From Petunia secreta (Eukaryota > Streptophyta > Magnoliopsida > Solanales > Solanaceae): a stretch of 64,000 nt of DNA. This document shows positions 44,551 through 55,047 of the stretch, piece after piece. The notes beneath the pieces are model-generated. The model was given only the letters and a program-made list of their open reading frames with translations, did not search any database and was not told where the DNA came from. The position numbers and the translations under genes were made by a program. Every line of letters starts with the position of its first letter. The first letter of the stretch is position 1. The DNA lies in assembly GCA_029990175.1 (NCBI GenBank), contig JARKIP010000053.1, positions 10,434,001-10,498,000 of the forward strand, written 5' to 3'.

Positions 44551-45179
44551 ATGAAACAGCAAAGTTCTGAAAGTATTCAAGATTAACACAAGTTGCAATA
44601 TAAAGGATGTTCAGTTCGTTTCGAGATATGTCATGAGTTTGAGTTAAAGCAGGAATTTTACATGCATTATAAACTTTTCACTTGCATATCAATGATTGCT
44701 TGCTTACTATTTTATCAAGTTATTTTATTTTGCCTCTATATTAAGATGAGTTATACTATTGAGTTCATAAACCAAGTTTCCGAGGATGGTTTTCAAAGCC
44801 CGAGTTTCACAAAGAAGAGGAAGCGATAGCAGCAAATTCAAGATGAATCAGCACAAATCAAACACCCCTCCCCAAAACTAACAAATTTTTCTTTGAGAGC
44901 AGGAACCGGAAAGCTTGCAATGGGAGGTTCATTCGCACTATGGATGAACAATTTATTGAACGCGCATTCAAAGAATTGAACATCAGATTCAATATGAACT
45001 GAAGAGAGCATTCAAAACTTTACACCACTATCCATGCAAGCAACACCAATCAAGTTGACAATGCAAATGATTTGGCTGGCTTGATATCTAAGCATTACAT
45101 TGGATTATTGCCGAAAAGGCGGCGCTTTTCTTTTCTCGAATCTTAACATTGCGATAGAATTTACCTCGCGATATTGATA

Positions 45180-45600
45180 GACAAGTCGGCTGGAACACCA
45201 CTTTCGGAGTGTTTCGTGATGTCGGTTGTCTTGCAATATTGGCATTTATTAATAGTTTAAGACAAGTCGGCTGGAACACCACTTTCAGAGTGTTTCGCGA
45301 TGTCGGTTGTCTTGTAATATTGGCATTTATTAATAGTTTAAGACAAGTCGGCTGGAACACCACTTTCGGAATGTTTCGCGATGTCGGTTGTCTTGCAATA
45401 TTGGCATTTATTAATAGTTTAAGACAAGTCGGCTGGAACACCGCTTTCGGAGTGTTTCGCGATGTCGGTTGTCTTGCAATATTGGCATTTTGTATTTAAA
45501 ATTTATTGATAGTTTAAGGCAAGTCGGCTGGAGCACCACTTTCGGAGCGCTTCGCAATGTCGGTTGTCTTGCAATATTGACATATTATATTTGAAATACA
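45180..45600 (+). repeat. 81 bp tandem repeat, about 5 copies
   Basis: GACAAGTCGGCTGGAACACC begins at 45180, 45261, 45342 and 45423 (exactly 81 bp apart), with a diverged, slightly longer fifth copy near 45518. Since 81 is a multiple of three the array reads open on both strands, which explains the repetitive short ORFs there. Confidence 0.9.
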
Positions 45601-46306
45601 TGATTCGGCTTGAGACATCATGTCTTGTTGGTCAAACTTATCTTATGAAAGCTTTGCATTTTTACAATTCATTTTCGCTTTACTTATTGTCTTACTTTAC
45701 TGTTTCAGAATAATGATCAGCCTAGAGGTTCTCCGGGCGGAGCATCTCGTCGGTTGGTCGAAGGAAGAACCTGTTGATATCATCACAACCAGCATTTACA
45801 ATTTATATTATCATTTTATTTACTTCCTTATTCCAAAATTATCAAAGTTTATTAGCAGTTGCTCGCTTACCGTTTGTTAAGTCTTTACAGAATTTTAGCA
45901 GCGTCATAGCAGCATTTGGAGCATAACGTGGAATTTTTCTTAGCAGTGAACTGGGGCAATCGTTGATATGAGCTAGACTCGTCAACGAGGATCTGAAGAA
46001 TCGCACTCGAACAAACAAGTTTTACCTAATCTTTCATTTCAGATTAGGCGTCAGTTTGAATTCTTTCCTATTCGTGCGTCCTTTCTTTTGTCAATCGTGC
46101 GAGTCTTCGTTTCTAAGTGTCGTCGAACTACATATGGCCTGATTCTCTTTCAGCCCGAGATATGTAGGCAACTCGGAAACCGGAGTTCGACCATGACCAT
46201 AAGCCTCGCCCTTTGGTCCTTGGAACCAAAGTCTTTGGCTTCATCGTGACAAAATTGGCTTTCCCGTCAACTTCTTTACTCTGAAAACTCTTTCATCCTT
46301 TTCGGG

Positions 46307-46320
46307 TAAAGAGGGGCAGC
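46307..46320 (+). promoter_or_regulatory. Ogre polypurine tract
   Basis: TAAAGAGGGGCAGC lies immediately before the 3' LTR start TGTTGACACC and is the expected plus-strand primer site. Confidence 0.85.
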
Positions 46321-48029
46321 TGTTGACACCCAATTTTGTCCCGAAATTTTAATCAAATGTCTAATTATCTAATTATTAAAATTAAACGTGATTGATTAAT
46401 TTTTGAAAAAAATGCCAAATTTTGCAAAGCATAGCTTAATTCCTATCCGGCTCATGCAATCCTTTTCTTAGTTTATCCTAAAAGATGGACAAATGTGCAA
46501 ATCCTAACTTAAAATTGGCCTACCCATGCAAAACTACATATACATTACACGCACAAACATTTTCCCCTATATCAGAATAACCCCAATCTTAAACCCAATC
46601 TGCCCGATTCCCCAGCCCCGCGACCCGATTCCCAAACTTTCGACCCGCGTCCAGAACCAAAACCCAGTCCACTCGATCGTCTTCTCCGTACGATCGATGT
46701 GCTGGACGAGTAGTCCATTTCCAGCTGGTAGCTCTTCACCCTCTCTCCAAACAAACGGGCACAAAATCTGAGCCACCCATTTTGAATCGAAGTAAATCCC
46801 AGCCTTTGGATCTTTCCTTGGAGATAAGGATCCAAAGTGTACAATCCGAAAAGAATGGACACTTTAGACCCTTATCCTAAAGGAATTAGATCGAAAATGG
46901 AAAGGGTAATTCAGAGGTTTCATCCAAGGTAAACCCTAAAACTCTCCTATATATTTAGCATTGTGTAAGGTTTAAGGGGTTCTGGGATTTTGACAAAAAT
47001 ACAAAACGGCAGCATCTTTTTTTTTTTATTTTCTGGTTGTTGTAAGCAGAATACATATAGTTTTAGTTCTTGTTCAAAAATCGAGACAAGGATTTAAGTT
47101 CGAGTCGACGTATCGCTTCTTCACAGTTCGAGTCGTTTGTTCGAGTCGTTATTTTTGAACCCTCGCCTTTGTTCACTGCACTACAAGAGGTAATAAGTTC
47201 AGCCTCAATTCAATTTCCTTTATATTTTTCCTTGGTTTATGATTAAATATGTATGTGTATAGGTAGCTTCCGTTATTATCTGATGTGAAATGCAAAAACA
47301 TGTGAATGATTAGAGCTATTGAGATCCAAGTATAAAGTGTAGCAGTTATGCATCTCTTGATGAGCTCCTAGTATCATTTTTAGTTATGAGAAGTACTTGA
47401 TCCTACTCGAATCCAAGTTAACTCCTTCAATATTTTGTTTAGTATAAATTCTATTTTGAGGTATAGTAAATGTTTGAGAACTTGTTAGCTTCATTGTTTT
47501 CTGTTTTGGAGTGGTTCTTGTAGTCTCAGAATGCTAGGAAGTTTAAGAATTGTTCCCAGGTGTTTGTTGAAAGGTGTAGGGTCTGCAGTAGAGGGTTATT
47601 GCAGTGGGTGAAGGATTTGTTGGCTTCAGGGATGGCTGCAGCTGCTTAGGGAGTTTTGGGTGGGTGCCTATCCAGGTTGTTCAGGGCAGTCCTTGTTTGT
47701 TTCTGGTTTGTTTTAAGAGGCCTGAGGTTGTTGCAGGTGATGTTTTGGGTAAGTTGAGGGGCTGCTTGTGTAGTTCAGGTGGTGTAGATAGAGGTTTTTT
47801 GGGAATTTGAAGGTTTAAGAAAGGTCAGGGCCTGTTCTGGGAGTTTTAAAGAAGCTGGGAGTTAGTCCTAGGTTTTGTGAAAGGTTTAGAGTCTTTGTGT
47901 TGGAGGTGTTGTTCAGGGAGTGTAGCAGGGGTTCTAGGGGGTTGTTTTAGTTTGTTCTGGAGGTCTGTGAGGGTGTTGGAAGGCTGTCTTTTGTAGCTGT
48001 GAGGTCAGGGGTTCAGGGGTGCTCATAGT
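46321..48029 (+). repeat. 3' LTR of the Ogre element, truncated
   Basis: It matches the 5' LTR from 19584 through the insertion point to CTCATAGT (30785), then switches to unrelated sequence TCGCCACTGCC. About 2.95 kb of the LTR (the equivalent of 30786-33736) is absent. The short ORFs duplicate those in the 5' LTR and are not genes. Confidence 0.9.
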
Positions 48030-48870
48030 TCGCCACTGCCGATATGACATAGGGAGGAGAGGACCACCAACATGGTCTTTACCATTTGCTTTGGGTGGAA
48101 AATTGGTTTGGTCAATCTAATGTGGATGGTCTCCTGGATATCCTCTCCCTTTTCCACAAAGGCTTTTTTCAAGTTGCAGACTAATTATTAATTGGGCCAA
48201 TTAGCCTAGTCTTTTGCTATTTATGGTTAAAAGGCGGACGTTTCCGACGAGTCTATTTTAGGTGCACCATTCAAATATTGAATTTTTGGTTTAGGTCCAT
48301 AAGTGTCAACTAATGATGAGCAAAGAAAAACCAAAAATTTGAGAGAACACGACAAACTATTACATCAACACTTCTTCATGTAGCTCGTACTTTCCAGATT
48401 AGGTTAAAGCATTAGAATGGTCTAGTGAGGCTCAGTCATAGAACTAAAACAGAAAGGAATCGGTTCCTCGATGAAGTCCTAGTATGGGCAAGAGTTATGC
48501 TAGACCCCTATTCCAAACTTTGTAATGAATTCTGGAGTTGTGAAAAATGCTTTTGGCACGTTGGGGATTTATTACTAACTAGGGCTTTCAAATCAAAGCA
48601 TGCATATTCATCCACTAAGAGGCTGTAGAGCATTGATAAACAGTCATGTCAACTTTTACATTAGAGCTCGTAAATTTCACCAGCGATAACTCAAAGTAAG
48701 AAAATTATGCATGAAAGTAACTTGTGAAGAAAGGGGCAAAAGGTCCCCATATATAAGTCTCAATAAAAGGAATTTGGACAAGACCAAGTCAATAGGTAAT
48801 TAGTTTAAGTGAGGGTTGAAGTGTATTGTTTAAGAACTTGTGGACATAATAAAAAGTCTTCATATTTACA
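48030..48870. other. Unassigned sequence right of the truncated LTR
   Basis: Moderate base composition and one 67-codon ORF (48425-48628) without a recognisable domain. It could be a decayed gene fragment or host DNA. Nothing can be named. Confidence 0.35.
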
Positions 48871-49348
48871 AAAATGTCCCACTTTTTTAAAAAATTAAAA
48901 TATCTCATTTCTCCCCTTCCCACTTACTTTTACACTCTCTCCCCTATTATAATCATTTCAAATTTTATTTCTCTCTCTTCTCTTCTTTCTCTCTCTTTTT
49001 TCTTCTTCCTTTTCTTTCTTTCTTTTAAATTTCTTTTCAATTTCCATTTCATCACCATCTATGTTATTTTTCTCTTTTTTTTTCGTATCCATTTTATTTT
49101 TTCTTCGTTCTTCTCCTTTTTCTTCTTCTTCGTCCCCATTTCATTCTTTTTCATATTTTTTAATTCTAGTCGTTTTACACATCTTTTTGGATTGTGTAAA
49201 TATATTTTCTATATGTTCATACAATTTTGGAGATGTTTTCACAACTGAAAAAGATATTCACGACTGATATGTGCACATATTATTATATATGTACACATAT
49301 TATAATATGTGTACACATCTCGATTGATGTGTACACAACCTTTTATTA
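48871..49348. repeat. Pyrimidine-rich low-complexity block
   Basis: TTCTTTCTTTTAAATT-like and CTCTCTTCTCTTC runs at 48970-49170, followed by palindromic TATGTGTACACAT-type words at 49265-49330. The Phe/Ser-rich ORFs are composition artefacts. Confidence 0.55.
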
Positions 49349-49349
49349 G

Positions 49350-49620
49350 AGTGGTGGAGGGCGGTGTGGTAGTGGTGGAGTATGGTTGTAGGTAGTGGAG
49401 GGTGGTGTGGAAGTGGTGGAGTGTGGTGGTGGGTGGTGGAGGGTGGTGTGGAAGTGGTGGAGTGTGGTGGTGGGTGGTGCAGGGTGGTAGGAGGTGGTGG
49501 TGAGTGGTGGAGGGTAGTTGTGGAATAGTGGATGGGCGGGGGCCGATGGGGGTGGGGCTGATGAGGGTGGGGGCCAATGAGGGGTGGGAGCTGAGTTGAG
49601 GGGAGATGAGAGGTGGGGGC
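49350..49620 (+). repeat. GGT/GGA minisatellite
   Basis: Imperfect copies of GTGGTGGAGGGTGGTGTGGA, about 27-30 bp long with several variants. The Thr/Pro/His-rich minus-strand ORFs come from this composition. Confidence 0.75.
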
Positions 49621-50007
49621 TTTGTGTAAATAAAAAAATTTGAGGGGCTTTTAAAATATTAGTCATTAGGACTAATCTTAAAAGCGTCCCTCTCACCTAT
49701 TTTTTGAGACTTGAGTCACTTTTAACTATTTAAAGACTCGGGAGTCTTTCTCACCCAAAACCCCCAACTAACTTTGCTTTGTAATGTCACAATACAGTCT
49801 CAACTCAACAAGGAGGAACCTCAACTAATTGTTTAAGACAATATGATTGCGGGACAAATGATAGAAGTGTCGAATAAAGAAAGAAATCTTTGACTTTGCA
49901 TTACCAATAATTAATTTTCAACACTAAAGACCTTCAACTATAAATAGGGTACCATACTTAAATGGTCACTCAACTATTGGAAATAAACTAACAAAGTTTT
50001 ATTTTTA

Positions 50008-50246
50008 CTCACTTCGTTTTACTTTATGTATCATACTTTGAATTGGCACGAAGTTTAAGAAAGAAATAAAAACTTTTGAGACTTGTCATTTAAATTAAAC
50101 CAAAGATATTTGTGTGGTTACAAATCATTTCATTAAGAGTAAAGCAGTAATTCTGAACTTAAATTGTTTCCAAATCTAAAAAGTTGTCATTCTTTTTGGA
50201 ACATACTAATAAGAAACTGCTGCCATATAAACTGGACCAGAGGGAG
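50008..50246. mobile_element. Stowaway-like MITE, 239 bp, inside the fold-back arm
   Basis: Same family and same length as 18694-18932, with TA duplications at 50006-50007 and 50247-50248. Shared blocks include TTGGCACGAAGTTTAAGAAA, ACAAATCATTTCATTA and TTTTTGGAACA. The right end is GACCAGAGGGAG. Confidence 0.8.
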
Positions 50247-50280
50247 TATTTTGTATCACAAAAGTCAATCAACTTTGTGT

Positions 50281-51717
50281 ACAACAATAACATACCTAGT
50301 GTAATCCCACAAGTATGGTCGAGAAACAGTAAGATGTACTGTTTCTGATAGACCCCCGGCTCAAGAAAAATATATTGGTAACATGCTTGAAAAAGAAAAA
50401 AAAAGAAAAAAAAAAGAAAAACGAAATAAAAAAGATGAAAATAACCATAATAAAGCAAATACTGATAACCAAGGTAAACAAACAATACTGAAAGCAATAA
50501 AGAATTAGAATACGATAAACATAGTATATATAAAAATAATACCAATGCTAATATGACCGAAATCTCTCAGCTACTATCTAACCTTCTACCTTAATTCTCG
50601 AGCTCCAGGCTTTCCTATATAGGGTCGTTTCCTTGGTGATCTACAGGTGAGCCATGTCCTACCCAATTACCTCGCCCCAACTTTTCTTCGAACTACTTCT
50701 TCCTTTCCGTAGACCCAACACTGCCAACCCCTTGCACCTCCTCATATGAGGAATTGTGCTCCTCTGTTTCACATGTCCGAACCATCTTAGCATGGCTTCG
50801 TGCATTTTATCCACCACTGAGGCCACTCCCACCTTGTCACATATGATCTTGTTCCTAATCTTATCCATCTTAGTATGCCCACACATCCATCTAAGCATTA
50901 TCATCTCCGCTATACTCATTTTCTGAACATGTGTGTTCTTGACTGGCCAACATTCAGCTCCATACAACATTGCTGGTCTAATAACCACTCTATAGAACTT
51001 GCCTTTAAGTCTAGGTAGAACTATCTTATCGCAGAGGACACCAAAGGCGGGCCTCCACCTCATCCAACCCGCTCCTATATGATATGTGACTTAATCATCA
51101 ATCTCTCCATTTTCTTGGAGTATTGACCCAAGATATTTGAAGCTTCTTTTCTTGGGGATGACTTGTGAATTAAGTATCACTTCCACATCGAAGTCATGTG
51201 ATACATCGCTAAACTTGCACTCTATGAACTCTTTTTCCCTGCTGCTAAACCTGAAACCTTTAGACTCCAAAGGCTCTCTCCAAACCTTGAACTTTTCATT
51301 AACTCCTCCGCGTGTCTCGTAAACCAAAATTATGTTATCCGCAAATAACATACAAAATGGCTCCCCTTGAATATTCTGCATTAATTCATTCATCACTAGA
51401 GCAAATAAAATGAGCTAAGCACTGAGCCCTTATGCAACACCATCTCCGCATGGAAGTGTTCTGGTTCTCCTCCTACCGTCCTCATTCGAGTCTTGACTCC
51501 TTTGTATATGTCTTTAATCGCTCTGATATATTTCACAGGAACATGTACGTTTAGACTTCAAGCATCTCTACGGGGCCTCTTTTGGAACTATGTACTAAGC
51601 CTTTTCCAAATCAATGAATATCATATGTAAGTTCTTTTTCTTGTCCCTTTATTGTTCTACCAAACTCTTTATAAGATGGATGACTTCTATACTCGATCAC
51701 CCAAGCATGGATCTGAA
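50281..51717 (-). mobile_element. 5'-truncated RTE-type LINE
   Basis: The insertion is flanked by TTTGTGT (50274-50280 and 51718-51724) and lies in the left arm of the fold-back element. Read on the minus strand, RT coding sequence is followed by a pyrimidine-rich 3' UTR and the conserved tail GGGGGTCTATCAGAAACAG then GTGGGATTACACTAGGTATG and TTATTGTTGT. A short target duplication and 5' truncation are normal for LINEs. Confidence 0.85.
50659..51700 (-). pseudogene. RTE LINE reverse transcriptase, C-terminal part, broken
   Basis: On the minus strand one frame carries FCMLFADNIILVYETRGGVN (51396-51091), a TAA at 51090-51088, then the continuation FGVLCDKIVLPRLKGKFYRV, YGAECWPVKNTHVQKM, LRWMCGHTKMDKIRN and LRWFGHVKQR to about 50659. 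The catalytic FADD is changed to FADN. Upstream, out of frame, remnants of the RT palm are readable to about 51700. These motifs are typical of the RTE elements that appear in Solanaceae annotations as craniofacial-development-protein-like. It is not functional. Confidence 0.85.
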
Positions 51718-52612
51718 TTTGTGTATTTTACTCAAATAGTCATTGTTTCTGAAAGTGGTTATTTTTGGCTGAAAATTTAATGACATGACATATTATTTTA
51801 AAATTAAAATATAGGAAAATTAAATCATCCATTACCAACTATCTGACTTATTTATTCAAATATGATCGACCTAAACAACTTAATGGGCCAATTAAAAATT
51901 ATTTATTAGACGTACCTCATTTTCTCTCTTGACATACTGGTCCTTTCCACATGAACAAGATCTATGGGAAAGAAAGCGACCCTTTCCTTTGAGATTTTTA
52001 TTATTTTTTCCCGTCATTTGCCATTAATTTCAATCTCTATAAGTTAAAATTTAGAACCCTAAAATGAACTCAACAGAATAAGAGGGAATAAAACAATTAG
52101 ATGGTTTTGGAAATAATGGCTTAGGGAATAATATTTGACCCATTAAGTTGTTTGGGTTTATTTTATTTTGATAAATGAGTCAGATAATTGGCTAAATTGA
52201 TCTGTTTAATTCTTTTATATTTTAAAAAAATATGACACGTCATTAAATTTTGAATAGAAGATACCTACTTTCAGCAGCAATGACAATTTGAGTCAAATAT
52301 ACAAAGTTGAGTGATATTTATGATACAAAATAAATAAAAATGACTTTGTTCCAATAGTTGAGTGACATTTGTTTTAGTTTAAATAAAAAAATGACACGTC
52401 ATTAAATTTCAACTAGAGATACCCACTTCGGCCAACAATGATAATTTTGAATTAAATATGCAGAGTTGAGTGATTTTTGATACAAAATAAAAAAAATAAT
52501 TTTATTAACTTATTTCCAATAATTGAGTGACTATTTAAATTATAGATTCCTATTAATAGTTCATAGACATTTATTTAAGAGTGCTTGCATATACCTCCGT
52601 TCAAATCCCTGA

Positions 52613-53449
52613 TGTTAAGTTAATTCAGAATGTATTTTGATTATGACAAAAAGAATGCGATACCTAAATCAGTCTATGTGCTTCCTGCAGGTTAAGGACT
52701 TAATTGTATGTGAGTTGATTCTGTGGATCGTAAATTGATTTCGGAGTCAGCTATGGAAAGTTTAGATTGACAGTCGCTATTCTCGTGGGTTTGGTTTTTG
52801 CTCTTGCCTTATTCTCTGGAGATATTTATATCCCTAAGAGAATCAAATCTCTTGGGTCAAATCTCTCTAACTTCAGAATCTCGTCAATCACTCTCAATCA
52901 TATCTCGTCCAAGGTTCTGCCCTGTTTTCCCGCAACGGTCTCCCTGCTGTGTCACTATTTATTCGAGACTTTCTGAAGACCTCCTTACGCTTCTAATTAC
53001 TATCTACTATCTCTAAGTCTTTTACTTACAAACTGTACTCCTGAGAGTTTACGAGTGTTTTACAAGAAAAGAAAGAGAGATCGTGTAGTGAGGTAATAGT
53101 CGTGTCACTGAAGTTTGGTCTGATTCTCTATAAATCAGACATTGTTGTTAGTGGTGAGCGAAGGATTAAAAACCTCCTGTGAGAAGACATTTATGGTTAA
53201 CGATAAACCATACTTGTATTGTGTTTACTAAAGAGCTTGAAGAGAGATCACTCCCTTGTGACCCAAGGGGACTGGACTAGGAACCATTTGGTTCTGAACC
53301 AGTATAAATACTCTGTGTCGTTCCTTACTTATTTACAGCCTTTTTCTTTCTGCATTAATCAGTATTTATAATTCTAAGTCAACTCACGAATTGCTCAGTC
53401 GACTAAAATTAGCAGTTTTAACAATTCACCACCCCTCTTGTATTCATCA
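52613..53449 (+). repeat. 5' LTR of the Sirevirus
   Basis: 837 bp ending TATTCATCA. It contains CAGTATAAATACTCTG near 53300 (TATAAATA promoter box). Short ORFs are non-coding and are repeated in the 3' LTR. Confidence 0.92.
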
Positions 53450-53451
53450 AT

Positions 53452-53463
53452 TGGTATCAGAGC
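53452..53463 (+). promoter_or_regulatory. Sirevirus primer-binding site
   Basis: TGGTATCAGAGC, complementary to initiator methionine tRNA, 2 nt after the LTR. Confidence 0.88.
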
Positions 53464-53509
53464 TTGGACTCACACTTTTGTTTTGCCTTACAGCAAGTGA
53501 GAAAAGATC

Positions 53510-55047
53510 ATGTCATCACACGTTGTGAATGGAGCTCTTCTACAAGAGGGAACTTCTGCCACCCGACCTCCTTACTTTAATGGTAAGCATTATAGTCATT
53601 GAAAGATTCGTATGGAAACATACATTAAATCAGTTGACTTCAAGGTCTGGCGTGTCATCAAGAAAGGCCCTTTTGATATTCCCACCATCAAATTTGCCAA
53701 GAAAGAAGGAGATCCTCAGAATGCTCCTACTGATGTTGACATGGACGATTATACTGATGAACAACGTGAAATTATCCAACTTAACTATAAAGCTGTCAAT
53801 ATTCTTTACAACACCATCAGTGGTGAAGAATATGAAAAAATTTCTAGTTGTGAAACGGCCAAAGAAATATGGGATAAACTAGAAGTTACATATGAAGGAA
53901 CTAGCAAAGTGAAAGAAACAAGGATCAATCTTCTCGTATATGAGTACGAACTTTTTCAAATGAAAGATGGAGAATCTGCTGAAGATATGTTTGCTAGGTT
54001 TAGCAAAATTGTTGGTGAACTCAAAGCGCTTGGAAAGATCTACTCCAATGGTGAGCAGATAAGAAAGATTCTAAGAAGTCTCCCTACAACCTGGCAACCC
54101 AAGGTTATAAACATTGAAAGTGGAGATCTTAACAAAATCTCCTATGACGAACTAAGAGGAGATCTGATTTTCTTTGAGAAAACTCATTTGAAACGCAATG
54201 TATTGGAAGAGAAAAAGAAAACTGTAGCATTCAATACTACAGTGGAGGAAGTCGACTACGATCAGGATATTGAAGAAGATGATATCCAGGAACAACTTGC
54301 TATGATTCCAGAAACTTAAACGGGCTTGTGAACCGTAGACGTCAATTCAGAAAAAGCAAAGCTCCTCTCAAGAAAGATCAAACCAATTACAGAAATGAAG
54401 GTCGATGTTTCGAATGCGGCAAACAAGGACACATTGCAACAAACTGCCCTGACGCTAAAAGGAAAGGCAGAAATAGATCTTACGCTGCATGGAGTGATGA
54501 AGATACAGCTGACACTGAACAAGAAGAAGCAGCCAACATTTGCTTCATGGCCTCAGACAACTCTACCAGTAGTGGAATTCAATCTAATGACTCAAGTGAG
54601 GTACGTTGCGAATTTTGTATTGAAAACTCTAGAAACCTTGATGAAGTCCTAGACGAGCTTGAAAAGGCTCTCAGGAAAATTAAGAAACTAAGCAAGGAAA
54701 ATGAAGAATGGGAAATGAAATTAGAAGTAGTTGAGACAGAAAACGAATTCTTAAAAGAAGAAATGAATCACATAAAACTTAAGCTTAATAGTCATAGAAA
54801 ATCTACTAGTCAAAGCTCAGTAGGGTCAAATAGCTTTTATAAATCTGCTAGATCCTCTACGTTTTCTAGAGAAACTAAAACTGTGCCTATTTGGTATCAT
54901 TGCGGTGAACCTGGTCATGTGCTTAAAAGATGTCAAAAGAGAAATCCTGGAAAATGGATTTGGAGACCAAAAACCAAATCTGAAGCCAGCACATCTAGAG
55001 CTAACCCTCAAGGACCCAAGCAAGCTTGGGTACCTAAACATACTTGA
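53510..55047 (+). pseudogene. Sirevirus gag, with stop and frameshift
   Basis: ATG at 53510 (MSSHVVNGALLQEGTSATRP), then an in-frame TGA at 53600-53602 where the family has Trp. The same frame continues 53612-54319 with the UBN2/copia gag domain (IWDKLEVTYEGTSKVKETRI, LRSLPTTWQPKV). A one-base loss near 54300 moves the rest to 54328-55047. That part has a zinc knuckle CFECGKQGHIATNC (about 54409-54450), an acidic linker, a coiled coil rich in E, L and K (about 54640-54790), and a second knuckle HCGEPGHVLKRC whose first Cys is missing. It ends near KQAWVPK, where another frame change leads into pol. Role in the family: nucleocapsid formation. Confidence 0.82.

Larger units (their letters stand above)
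43911..46306 (+). other. Long repeat-rich 3' UTR of the Ogre element
   Basis: 2.4 kb without coding sense. It holds degenerate copies of a GAACTAC..GACCTGATTC..GATACGTAGGCA motif (about 43959, 44064, 44178, 44266 and 46123), four 45 bp repeats starting AACTGGGGCA (44372-44550), and an 81 bp tandem array (45180-45600). Variable tandem repeats upstream of the purine tract are known in Ogre-like elements. Confidence 0.8.
19584..48029 (+). mobile_element. Ogre-lineage (Tat) Ty3-gypsy retrotransposon with a nested insertion
   Basis: The LTRs start TGTTGACACCCAATTTTGTC, a start I associate with Ogre elements. The 5' LTR is 19584-33736 including a 9.49 kb insert, so about 4.65 kb net. The primer site follows at 33740. 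The internal region of 12.6 kb has ORF1, gag, protease, an intron, RT, two RNase H domains and integrase in the Ogre order. A purine tract (AAAGAGGGGCAGC) precedes the 3' LTR at 46321. That LTR stops at about 48029, roughly 3 kb short. Without the insert and with a full 3' LTR the element would be about 22 kb, in the Ogre range. LTR differences are about 16 in 1.7 kb by eye. Confidence 0.93.
49945..52545. mobile_element. Old fold-back (long inverted repeat) element with nested insertions
   Basis: The left arm, read after removing two insertions, is 49945-50007 + 50247-50280 + 51718-51905. It contains GGTCACTCAACTATTGGAA, TTTTGTATCAC, CAAATAGTCATTG, CTGAAAGTGG and TTTAATGACATGACATATT. The right arm (52118-52385) carries the reverse complements in mirror order, for example TATGACACGTCATTAAATT and CCAATAGTTGAGTGACATTT. 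A further partial copy of the right arm follows at 52386-52545. No ORF was found in the spacer. Family unknown. Confidence 0.65.

Noticed and set aside
45209..45499. Repetitive protein of about 27-residue units, on both strands
   Set aside because: The 81 bp tandem array is divisible by three, so it is open in several frames; it lies in the Ogre 3' UTR.
45180..45600. CRISPR-like regular repeats
   Set aside because: The units are contiguous 81 bp tandem repeats without unique spacers, in a plant retrotransposon.
48425..48628. 67-codon ORF as a host gene fragment
   Set aside because: No recognised motif, no splice context and no repeat match; too short to support.
49239..49696. Proline/threonine/histidine-rich minus-strand ORFs (also 62007-62429)
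   Set aside because: They are translations of GGT/GGA minisatellites.
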